Source: Sphingobacterium sp. lm-10 (GTDB lineage Bacteria; Bacteroidota; Bacteroidia; Sphingobacteriales; Sphingobacteriaceae). Taken from it: a stretch of 64,000 bases of DNA. The translations under genes and the position numbers were made by a program. Each line of letters opens with the position of its first letter. Position 1 is the first letter of the stretch. This document shows positions 1-7,887 of the stretch, in pieces. The DNA lies in NCBI RefSeq assembly GCF_023554555.1, contig NZ_JAMJWC010000001.1, positions 558,001-622,000 of the forward strand, read 5' to 3'. The notes under the pieces are model-generated. The model was not told where the DNA came from and did not search any database. It saw only the letters and a program-made list of their open reading frames with translations.

Positions 1-41
1 TTTTATTAATTTTATTTAATTAAAAATTAATAAATATAGTT

Positions 42-431
42 TTGCTATACAGTAATTTTGAAGAACTTACGAGTGATAGATTAAAGAGTTTTTTAAATTC
101 GACTACCGTAGAATTTTACACTGCACAAAAAAGATTGTGTTTTGCTAAAATCAGAAGGATATATAGGCGTACTAAATTAGGGTACGATTTTGGTGGTATA
201 AAAATTTGTGCGAATAAGAGAATGGTGGTCGAAGGTAATCACAGATACATTGCTTATTTACTGGCAGGTGTAGAAATCGAGCGTATAGAGGGAACTAGTT
301 CCCATTCTGATATCGTCAAAAGTTTTAATGAAATAGAGATTGATTTTGACACAGATTGGGATATTCACCATTATCACACAAGAAGATTCATAAAGGATGA
401 TTTTTTAGAAGGGCACAAAAGAAGGGAATAA
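42..431 (+). CDS. ParB/Srx-like hypothetical protein
   Basis: A 129-residue protein without signal peptide or membrane segment. Residues about 64-77 read VEGNHRYIAYLLAG, which resembles the D/E-G-x-H-R motif of ParB/sulfiredoxin-fold domains; this is a motif resemblance only. The frame opens with TTG and the in-frame stop just upstream is at 21-23, so no ATG is available and the start is uncertain. It lies 5 bp before a HAD-family gene and is probably co-transcribed with it. Both genes are strikingly AT-rich compared with the rest of the window, which suggests recent acquisition. Function is unknown. Confidence 0.6.
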   Translation: MLYSNFEELTSDRLKSFLNSTTVEFYTAQKRLCFAKIRRIYRRTKLGYDFGGIKICANKRMVVEGNHRYIAYLLAGVEIERIEGTSSHSDIVKSFNEIEIDFDTDWDIHHYHTRRFIKDDFLEGHKRRE

Positions 432-436
432 TAAAC

Positions 437-952
437 ATGATATTTTTCTTAGATATAGATGGTGTAATGGTGCACGCTAACCCACACAAGAGGGTGGAAT
501 TGGAGGCTGATGGTTTTTATCGATTTAACGCCATCGCTGTCGAAATTTTAAATTCTATTATCTACAAAACAAAAGACAAAGTTGTTCTATCTACATCACA
601 TAGATTTAAATATGATATAGAACAATGGAAAGCTATTTTTGAAAGTCGAGGTCTTGATTTAAATTTTCTTTCAATAATTGATAATGATAATTTTTTAACT
701 AATCATCGGTTAACTAGAAAGACGGAGATATTGGATTGGATAGACCGTCATGATATGGAGATCAAAGATGTTGTTATTATCGATGATGATAAATCCCTTA
801 ATGATTTACCGAAAGAGTTTAAGGAAAGATTAGTTCTTACCAATCCTTATACAGGTTTAAATGTTGAGACCTACCTAAATCTGAAAAATGTCATAAAAAG
901 ACCTGTTAAAAAAAGGTTATCAATGCTTGGGAAAAAGCCGAAGCATATATAG
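437..952 (+). CDS. HAD-like protein (RNA-repair-associated HAD type)
   Basis: A 171-residue HAD-fold protein. Motif I is seen as FLDIDGVM (residues 4-11, Asp6 and Asp8), motif II as LSTSHR (Thr/Ser phosphate binder) near residue 52, and the acidic motif IV as VVIIDDDKS near residue 112. Length and motif layout match the HAD domain found in bacterial 'Swiss Army Knife' RNA-repair proteins (Pfam PF18143 type), here as a stand-alone protein. A phosphatase role on nucleic-acid ends is inference from that family. It follows the ParB/Srx-like gene by 5 bp. It is AT-rich, with a Lys/Arg-rich C-terminus (KRPVKKRLS) that could contact nucleic acid. Confidence 0.7.
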   Translation: MIFFLDIDGVMVHANPHKRVELEADGFYRFNAIAVEILNSIIYKTKDKVVLSTSHRFKYDIEQWKAIFESRGLDLNFLSIIDNDNFLTNHRLTRKTEILDWIDRHDMEIKDVVIIDDDKSLNDLPKEFKERLVLTNPYTGLNVETYLNLKNVIKRPVKKRLSMLGKKPKHI

Positions 953-991
953 TGCTGTTTTTTCTAGAAATTATTGTTGGACATTTACCAG

Positions 992-1030
992 AAAAAAAAA
1001 CGGATTTCATACCTAAGTATAAAATCCGTT
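992..1030 (-). terminator. Rho-independent terminator for the GH127 gene
   Basis: Arms AACGGATTT (999-1007) and AAATCCGTT (1022-1030) with an inner ATAC/GTAT stem and a CTAA loop. On the minus strand the hairpin is followed by nine T residues. It lies between the convergent HAD and GH127 genes and terminates the latter. Confidence 0.75.
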
Positions 1031-1055
1031 GATGTATCATCAATAAAGAAAATCT

Positions 1056-4000
1056 CTATTTCAACGTCACATCCAAATAAACCGAATGACGGCCATAACT
1101 TTCGTAAAATGGTTTGAAATCTACGCCATCGATCTGAAATGTCAATTGACTTGGATCTCCCTGTATAGATTGGCTAATATCCTGTGCATTTAATGTCACT
1201 GGACGCCAGTCTTTACGGGCTTCAGGCTCTTGCGCAGCGAGTAATATCGGTCCGTAGAATAAACTGACAATATTCTGCTGATCCATCACAGGCTCCAGAC
1301 GGAATTGAAAAGGCAACTGCCACTCGATCACATCACCGTCCTTCCAGTTACGTGCCAATTTTACATAAGACCCTGCCTCAGCCTTGATATCTTGCGTACG
1401 CCCGTTTATCTTGACTTGTACGCCTTTTGTTGCCCAAGATGGTACGCGAAGATGCAATGCAAATTTTCCCTTCCCATGTACCGTCAACGTCGTTTGATCC
1501 GTTTGCGGAAACTGCGTGGATTGCTCAATGCGTATATTTCTCTCTGTCCAACTTAAGGTAGAGGGTATAAATAGGTTCACATACAAGTCTTTATTGTCGT
1601 TGCTTTTGAAATAAATAGCATGCTGTAATTTTGTGCTGCTTTCGATAGCGGTACCATTACAACAGGTAAAACCATTCATATGTGGATTACCAAATTGCTT
1701 CACCGAAGCCGGTCTGATCGGCACATGATAGGTGTTGGCTGGGCTATCTTCAGCCACAGATGCCAGTATATGATTGTACAAGCCACGCTCATAATAGTCC
1801 ATCAGCTCAGGTCGCTGCTCGAACATAAAGAGACTGCTGGTGAGCTTTAGCATGTTATAGGTGGCACAGGTTTCATTTTGTCCGCCTGCGGAGAATCCAT
1901 TTTGGTACAGCGTGCCAGGTTCACTAATGAAACATTCTGCATTAACCGGGTTACGGGCACCTGCCACGCCACCGATGCTGTACATATAATCATTTACCGC
2001 TTTATACCAGAAATTATCGGCGATTTTAAAGTAATCCAGTTCGTCCGAGACACCATACATTTCTATACTACCCACAATTTGGGGGATATGCTGATTAGCA
2101 TGTAGGCCTCTGAACGTATCCACATTTTTTGCTAAGCCATGTGTTCTTGCTGCATTGCCAAAAAACATGTCTACGTTATCAAATAGCTGTGCTGTTTTCC
2201 AATATTTGCTGTCACCAGTCAATTGATACAGGTGCGCCATGGTTTCGTTCATTCCTCCGAATTCTCCTGCGATATATGTGTTCCAAATTGCGCGTAAGGT
2301 TTCCGGCGGAAGAGCACTTAAACGCGATGTTACCCAGTCGGCCATCCCCGTAGCCACTTCTAAGGCTTTTTTATCACCGGTTTGCGTATAGATATCCAAT
2401 AGTCCGGCCAGAATTTTATGCAGTGTATAATAGGGTGCCCAAACCTGATTTTGCTGGCCACCGTATTTGGCTCCTTGCTCTAGCATGATGAACTGATCTG
2501 GCGGATAGGCACTAATATAGCCCTCGCCCCAATTCCAATAATCAGTACGAATGCCTTCCACGCTTAGGTCAGAGTTATATTCATCCTTTTGAGCACCGGT
2601 AGGTACTGCGCGTGGGTCGGCTATCGAAGTAGCGCCTGCCTTTTGTGGCTTACCAGATAAACGGGCAAGCGAGTGCAGTGTTTCGACCATTCGGTTGATC
2701 TTTTGTTTAAAATTGGCTTGCAGTGCTGGATCATATCCAGTACTGGCATATGCCTGCGCAATGGCTGTTAAATAGTGTCCTGTTGCGTGGCCACGTAGCT
2801 TGGTATCCTGGCTATCCCAGACCCCTAAAGGTTTTGCCCCAACTGGTTGCTCCACACCGTACGCATTGCGAAACATGTATAGAAAATCATCTGGATTAGT
2901 TTCCGCTAAGGTCAAGACAAATTTGTCGCGGTTGGCTACGAACGGGCTTTTCTCGGTTGGAGAGCCATTATTGAGTGTTACTTCATTTAGGGCAAATGCC
3001 GATAAACTACGGCGAGGAGCCGCAGCTTTTTTACCGCCCTTTACCGTAATGTGTGCTTTTGGTTGTAAATCGGTTCCCGGTACACGGCCCACCACCGTAT
3101 ATGTTCCGGCGGTTTGTACTGCTGCATTGTCCGAATCGGCAGGCCATATTACGCGTACTTTTGGTCCTTGCATACCATCGCGATACGTACCCACCACATG
3201 ACTAGGAAGGCGAGGGGCATCACCAATGGTAGTTTTAACTTCCACATCAGCTACCCGCTCCAAATAGGCATTGTACAATTGCGCTTGCGTCATCGGGAAG
3301 ACAGGTAAATCGTCTTCGGCCTTAGCGCCTTGGTTTACCGTGCTGCTAGCAGATTGGTCTCCGTTTTTCGCATTACCATAAATTGTCTGCACTTGATTAG
3401 GTGTCAACGCCACGCGGTAGATGCGAAAATCTTTCAATAAGGAGGCGATTGGATAGGCATCACCAGCATCATTGGATTGTCCAATCGTCAGTTTGCGGGT
3501 CGAAGCGTTGTTGCTTTGTGATAAGTTGCTAAAATCTAAATTAACGGGCGCTGTTTCACTCGCTTTTATACCATTGAGGTAAACCGATAATGTCTTGGAG
3601 GGGAGATCAACAATGCACGCCACATGTATCCATTCATTAGTAGGCAAGGATTTGACTTCCGTACGTTGCTTTGCGCTTTGATTTTGAATGGTGACTTCGA
3701 AAGGCGGTTGTGCTCCGGCACCTTTGATCTGCCCATATATTCGATGTTGTGCATCAAATGAAAAGTCGAACAGATAAGCAGGTACCGCCTGCGCCGGAAT
3801 AAAAATCCAAGTGGAGATACTGAGGGATTCGAGGTCATTTAAGGCCTCATTAGATAACTGCAGGTAGTTTTTCCCGGTACCTGGCAAGGATAATACTTTG
3901 CCACCCTTTTGATCTTTAAAATCGGGTGCTTTCTCGCCGAGGTAGCGAGCATGAAGGTTATTCCTGGACCAGTCTCTTAAATCGCCACGAAAAATGTAGC

Positions 4001-4130
4001 GTGCAATCATATCCGTTTCACCGATGCCATCCAGAATCTGATCACCGCTTTGAGCCTTTACATGGCTAAGCTGTAGTAGCGCTATCAGGATGTATCCCAA
4101 TACATGGGGGAGTTGTTTTAATGTTTTCAT
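1056..4130 (-). CDS. GH127-type beta-L-arabinofuranosidase with LamG domain
   Basis: A secreted glycoside hydrolase of 1024 residues. It has a Sec signal peptide ending near HVKAQ (about residue 27), a LamG/concanavalin-like domain (about 45-255), an Ig-like domain (about 296-365, TYTVVG motif) and a GH127/DUF1680 catalytic module (about 380-1020). The zinc-cysteine centre known from HypBA1 (Glu338, Cys340, Cys417, Cys418) is matched by NETC (Glu753, Cys755) and TCCNG (Cys823, Cys824), with Cys823 the expected nucleophile. Characterised GH127 enzymes release beta-L-arabinofuranose from hydroxyproline-linked arabinan of plant extensins. That fits the neighbouring prolyl peptidases and hydroxyproline catabolic genes; related families (GH146, GH142) are an alternative. 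No SusC/SusD pair is nearby. It sits 170 bp downstream of the DPP-IV gene. Confidence 0.85.
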   Translation of the reverse strand: MKTLKQLPHVLGYILIALLQLSHVKAQSGDQILDGIGETDMIARYIFRGDLRDWSRNNLHARYLGEKAPDFKDQKGGKVLSLPGTGKNYLQLSNEALNDLESLSISTWIFIPAQAVPAYLFDFSFDAQHRIYGQIKGAGAQPPFEVTIQNQSAKQRTEVKSLPTNEWIHVACIVDLPSKTLSVYLNGIKASETAPVNLDFSNLSQSNNASTRKLTIGQSNDAGDAYPIASLLKDFRIYRVALTPNQVQTIYGNAKNGDQSASSTVNQGAKAEDDLPVFPMTQAQLYNAYLERVADVEVKTTIGDAPRLPSHVVGTYRDGMQGPKVRVIWPADSDNAAVQTAGTYTVVGRVPGTDLQPKAHITVKGGKKAAAPRRSLSAFALNEVTLNNGSPTEKSPFVANRDKFVLTLAETNPDDFLYMFRNAYGVEQPVGAKPLGVWDSQDTKLRGHATGHYLTAIAQAYASTGYDPALQANFKQKINRMVETLHSLARLSGKPQKAGATSIADPRAVPTGAQKDEYNSDLSVEGIRTDYWNWGEGYISAYPPDQFIMLEQGAKYGGQQNQVWAPYYTLHKILAGLLDIYTQTGDKKALEVATGMADWVTSRLSALPPETLRAIWNTYIAGEFGGMNETMAHLYQLTGDSKYWKTAQLFDNVDMFFGNAARTHGLAKNVDTFRGLHANQHIPQIVGSIEMYGVSDELDYFKIADNFWYKAVNDYMYSIGGVAGARNPVNAECFISEPGTLYQNGFSAGGQNETCATYNMLKLTSSLFMFEQRPELMDYYERGLYNHILASVAEDSPANTYHVPIRPASVKQFGNPHMNGFTCCNGTAIESSTKLQHAIYFKSNDNKDLYVNLFIPSTLSWTERNIRIEQSTQFPQTDQTTLTVHGKGKFALHLRVPSWATKGVQVKINGRTQDIKAEAGSYVKLARNWKDGDVIEWQLPFQFRLEPVMDQQNIVSLFYGPILLAAQEPEARKDWRPVTLNAQDISQSIQGDPSQLTFQIDGVDFKPFYESYGRHSVYLDVTLK

Positions 4131-4299
4131 TATACACTCTTTAATTTGTGGTAAATTAGAAAGTTTAGCAATGAAATTTTCCCCTTATTTTGCCGTTTCA
4201 GTCTCGGATATTAACCATTCTTTTTTTACCCCTTCGCTGGATGTTGCATGTTACTTTCTAAAAAGGGTAGCCCTCGTACGGAGTAAGTGCGGATGGGAT

Positions 4300-6474
4300 T
4301 TAATCCCGCCCGCCGGGAATACAATGTGCCTTTAAAAAGTTGGTAAACGTTTTAGATAAGTGGTCGGAAGTACCTTCGCCTTCATTGATGGAATGACTGC
4401 GGTTCGGGTAAGACATCATTTGAAAAGGAATACCGTGCTTAACCAACTCATTGATATATACTTCGGCATTTTGATAATGTACATTGTCATCTCCCGTACC
4501 ATGTATCAGCAGCAAATTTCCACGCACATCTTTGGCGTAAGTGATGGCAGATCCACGAATAAAGTCCGATTCATTCTCTTGCGGCAAGCCCATATAGCGC
4601 TCTTGATAAATATTATCATACAGCAATTGATTAGTCACCGGAGCAATGGAGATACCCGTTTGGTATATATCTGGATATTGTCCAAGCAAGTGCAACGTGG
4701 TAGCACCCCCGCCACTCCATCCCCAGACGGCGACACGCGTAGCGTCAATAAAGTCCCATTTAAGCACTTCTTTGGTGCCCATCGCTTGATCCCTTATGTT
4801 GAGGTAGCCGATATTTCGGTAAATCGATTTTCTCCATTCCCGTCCTTTTGGAGCAGGAGCGCCTCGATTTTCCAGAGAAATGTAGATGTAGCCATCTTCG
4901 GCCATATCACCCTCATACAAGCGATTTCTTCCCGAATAGATATTATCGGTAACGGTTTGCGAAGCAGGTTCCCCGTATACATAGAAAACCACAGGATATT
5001 TCTTCGCAGGGTCAAAATCGGTTGGCTTCACCATCCAACCGTCCATTTCCACACCGTCTACCGTCGTAACGGTAAAGAAGGTCGCCGTGGGAGTGCCTTC
5101 CGGCACCGTATACGTTTGCTTTGGTGCCTGGATTTGTTGGTGTGAAGGAAGTTTTACGAGTGCCTCATAAGCGTGGTGCTTCGTGGTGCTGCTCGTGTAA
5201 AAAGCCAAGGCACCATTAGGCGATATACGGTAGGTATTGGTTCCACTTGCTGTCTTTGGCGTCACGCGTTTAGCTTTCCCGCCGCGCATCGCAATTTCGT
5301 ACAAGTATTTCTGCGTCGCATTATCCGGTGAAGCCGAAAAGAAAATGCGTTGGTTCACAGGATCAATATGATCGATCTGTATGATATCAAAGGCATCTTC
5401 GGTAAGTAGCTTTTCTGTTCCATCCAGGCCTATGCGGTAAATCTGGCGAAAACCTCCTTTTTCGGATACCCAAATAAAGGATTTTCCATTTTCCAACCAA
5501 TCCCAACCACTCGGATCGCCACCATTCCAGCGCGATTTGATATCAATCCAGGCGGCATCCGTTTCGCGGTGGATTATCTTTGTCGCGCCATTCATCGCGT
5601 TAGCAGTGATAATCGCGCTTTCGTTTTGTTTTCTATTCAGCCGTTGGAAGATAATGCCTGAGGCATCCGTTAACCACTCCATGCGCGGAATATAATGTTG
5701 TGCCGGGTCGCCGTCTATGTTTACTTCGACCTGTTTTTTGTCTTTCAAATCGTACATCCAAATGCTGCTTGCCGACGGATTTAATCCCACTTTTGGATAT
5801 TCTACCGGAATCGTAAAGGCATACAAACTATCCGTATTATTGATCATCAGAAAGTTGCGGATCTCTTTCGCATCGAGTTTCCAATACGCGATCCGTTGGC
5901 CATCGGGCGACCAGCGAAAGCCATCTTGCGTGCCGAACTCCTCTTCGTAAGCCCAATCGAATGTACCATTGATGAGGCGATCCGTACCATCCTGAGTAAT
6001 CTGTATGTAGCTATTCGTTTTGAGATCTTCTACATAGATATTATTCTTAGAAACATAAGCGACCTGATCGCCTTGCGGCGAAAACTTGGCAAACATCAAA
6101 GAGGCTTCGGGCAATCCGGCACCTAATTGCGTCAACTTGTTGGTGGAGCGGTTGAAGATCCAATATTCGCCGCGCGTGTTATCACGCCATACTTTTTTGG
6201 TGTTAGCAAACAGCAATAAATCGTTACCATCCGGCGATACCACAAATGATTGTACCTGTAGTGGTTCTTTTTTACCGGCTGGTATCAATTGCTCCGCCGT
6301 TAGATAGGTAGTAGATTTTTTCGCATCTAACAAATGCACCAGTTGGATGCCTTCTTCAGAAAATTCGTAATATGCATTGCCATCGGCAGACCATTGTTCT
6401 TGTGCGTGCAGGTAAGCAGGTTGGAAAACAAAAACAACAGCCAGTAAGTATAGTAAAGGTAAAAATTTAGACAT
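4300..6474 (-). CDS. Dipeptidyl peptidase IV (S9B)
   Basis: A 724-residue serine exopeptidase that removes X-Pro or X-Ala dipeptides. It has a signal peptide ending near YLHAQ, an N-terminal DPP-IV beta-propeller (about 40-500) and a C-terminal alpha/beta-hydrolase domain. The triad is visible: nucleophile in GWSGGG (Ser587), acid in HGTGDDNVH and histidine in NRSHSI. The propeller also carries the EEF-type Glu pair (YEEEFG) that binds the substrate N-terminus. I chose the ATG at 6474, directly before the signal peptide, rather than a frame extension to 6504. This start overlaps the stop of the upstream Xaa-Pro aminopeptidase by 8 bp, implying translational coupling. The enzyme is likely periplasmic or outer-membrane associated and supplies Pro/Hyp dipeptides. 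Confidence 0.9.
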   Translation of the reverse strand: MSKFLPLLYLLAVVFVFQPAYLHAQEQWSADGNAYYEFSEEGIQLVHLLDAKKSTTYLTAEQLIPAGKKEPLQVQSFVVSPDGNDLLLFANTKKVWRDNTRGEYWIFNRSTNKLTQLGAGLPEASLMFAKFSPQGDQVAYVSKNNIYVEDLKTNSYIQITQDGTDRLINGTFDWAYEEEFGTQDGFRWSPDGQRIAYWKLDAKEIRNFLMINNTDSLYAFTIPVEYPKVGLNPSASSIWMYDLKDKKQVEVNIDGDPAQHYIPRMEWLTDASGIIFQRLNRKQNESAIITANAMNGATKIIHRETDAAWIDIKSRWNGGDPSGWDWLENGKSFIWVSEKGGFRQIYRIGLDGTEKLLTEDAFDIIQIDHIDPVNQRIFFSASPDNATQKYLYEIAMRGGKAKRVTPKTASGTNTYRISPNGALAFYTSSTTKHHAYEALVKLPSHQQIQAPKQTYTVPEGTPTATFFTVTTVDGVEMDGWMVKPTDFDPAKKYPVVFYVYGEPASQTVTDNIYSGRNRLYEGDMAEDGYIYISLENRGAPAPKGREWRKSIYRNIGYLNIRDQAMGTKEVLKWDFIDATRVAVWGWSGGGATTLHLLGQYPDIYQTGISIAPVTNQLLYDNIYQERYMGLPQENESDFIRGSAITYAKDVRGNLLLIHGTGDDNVHYQNAEVYINELVKHGIPFQMMSYPNRSHSINEGEGTSDHLSKTFTNFLKAHCIPGGRD

Positions 6475-7858
6475 AGCGTGAGCGGTAAGATTCAACGTCA
6501 TCAATAGTTTTTATCAGATCAGGTCCCAAAAGCTGATGACCTTCCGGGGTGATTAAGAAGTTGTCTTCCAGACGAATGCCTCCAAAATTCCTGAATTTTT
6601 CTAATTCGGTATAATTGACAAAATCGCTGTGGCGATTGCTCGCCTTGCAATGGTCAATTAGATCCTGGATGATATAAATGCCCGGTTCTACGGTCAGCAC
6701 AAAACCAGCTTCCAAGGGTTTGCCCAATCGCAACGACTTCAAGCCAAAGGTTTGCGTGTCTTTCGGATCATCTGTTGTGTAACCCACATATTGCTCGCCC
6801 AGATCTTCCATATCGTGTACATCCAGCCCCATCAAATGGCCCAAGCCACACTGAAAGAACAAGGTGTGGGCGTGAGATTGCACCGCTTCTTCGGGATCAC
6901 CCTTCATTAATCCTAATCCTTTCAGTCCTTCGACTAAGATTTTTGCAGCATGCAGGTGTATGGATTTAAAAGAAACTCCCGGGCGAAGCATTTCGCTCGC
7001 ACCGGTGATGGCATCCAATACAATTTGATACATCGCGCGTTGCTGACTATCAAATGTAGCCGCCACCGGAAAGGTGCGCGTCAAATCTCCCGCGTAGCCC
7101 ATCGCCGTTTCAGCACCAGCATCTACGAGCACCATGTCGCCATTCTTCAAAGGGTTGCTGCGCACTTGATTGTGTAATATCTGGCCATGCACGGTGATGA
7201 TGGGAGGATAGGCTAACGAACAATCCCGATTCCCAGCAAATGCTTGTATGGCATGGACCAACTCACTTTCCTTCATGCCCGACTTTGCCAATCGCATAGT
7301 CAACAGATGCATTTCTGTAGATACCGATACGGCTCTCTCTATTTCTGCGACTTCCTGTTCCTCCTTGATCGATCTTTGTTGCGCTACCGCGCGGATAAAC
7401 GAAACAGACGGCTCTAGTGCGCTCGGAGTCGTTTGCAACAACTCACTTAGCAACAACTTACTGACCGACTGGTAAGGCGGAAGGAAGTGAATCGGGCGAT
7501 TCCGTGCAATAGCTCGTTCAATATAGTGCACCAAGCTAGTGAAAGGCGCCGTTTCCAGCACGCCAACACGCGCCGCTCGATCGCTTAGCGATTCCTGAGG
7601 CCCCGTCCAGACCAAATCGTCTATGGTCGCTTCGCAACCGAAAATAATTTCTTTATTTTCATCCAAATCCATTAGACCAACCAGCGAAGGTACAGCCAAG
7701 CCAAAGTAGTATAGAAAGGTGCTATCTTGACGAAACGGATAGGTGTTATGTTCGAAGTTGATCGGATTTTCGATATTTCCAGGAAAGAGCAGAATGCCTC
7801 CAGCAAGTTGCTGCCGGAGCGCCTGGCGTCGATTTTTATACGTTGAAGTAGAAAACAT
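6467..7858 (-). CDS. Xaa-Pro aminopeptidase (M24B, PepP type)
   Basis: A 463-residue metallopeptidase that removes the N-terminal residue preceding proline. The N-terminal AMP_N domain (about 1-150) is followed by the pita-bread fold with all five metal ligands visible: DAGAE and GDLTRTF (two Asp), GLGHLMGLDVHD (His), TVEPGIYI (Glu) and IRLEDNF (Glu). No signal peptide, so cytoplasmic. An in-frame TTG lies upstream at 7867, but the ATG at 7858 is preferred because a -7 promoter box ends 6 bp before it. It is coupled to the downstream DPP-IV gene by an 8-bp overlap. The pair is a proline-peptide module beside hydroxyproline catabolism. Confidence 0.9.
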   Translation of the reverse strand: MFSTSTYKNRRQALRQQLAGGILLFPGNIENPINFEHNTYPFRQDSTFLYYFGLAVPSLVGLMDLDENKEIIFGCEATIDDLVWTGPQESLSDRAARVGVLETAPFTSLVHYIERAIARNRPIHFLPPYQSVSKLLLSELLQTTPSALEPSVSFIRAVAQQRSIKEEQEVAEIERAVSVSTEMHLLTMRLAKSGMKESELVHAIQAFAGNRDCSLAYPPIITVHGQILHNQVRSNPLKNGDMVLVDAGAETAMGYAGDLTRTFPVAATFDSQQRAMYQIVLDAITGASEMLRPGVSFKSIHLHAAKILVEGLKGLGLMKGDPEEAVQSHAHTLFFQCGLGHLMGLDVHDMEDLGEQYVGYTTDDPKDTQTFGLKSLRLGKPLEAGFVLTVEPGIYIIQDLIDHCKASNRHSDFVNYTELEKFRNFGGIRLEDNFLITPEGHQLLGPDLIKTIDDVESYRSRYV

Positions 7859-7864
7859 AGTATA

Positions 7865-7872
7865 CAAATGTA
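7865..7872 (-). promoter_or_regulatory. -7 box for the aminopeptidase gene
   Basis: TACATTTG on the minus strand matches the Bacteroidota -7 consensus TAnnTTTG and ends 6 bp before the ATG at 7858, implying a very short leader. No clear -33 element was found at the usual spacing. Confidence 0.4.
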
Positions 7873-7887
7873 TCGATTTGCCTAAAA

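Noticed and set aside
4360-5145. Long plus-strand open frame of 261 codons inside the DPP-IV gene
   Set aside because: Antisense shadow of the DPP-IV coding sequence, which has a full catalytic triad and signal peptide on the other strand.
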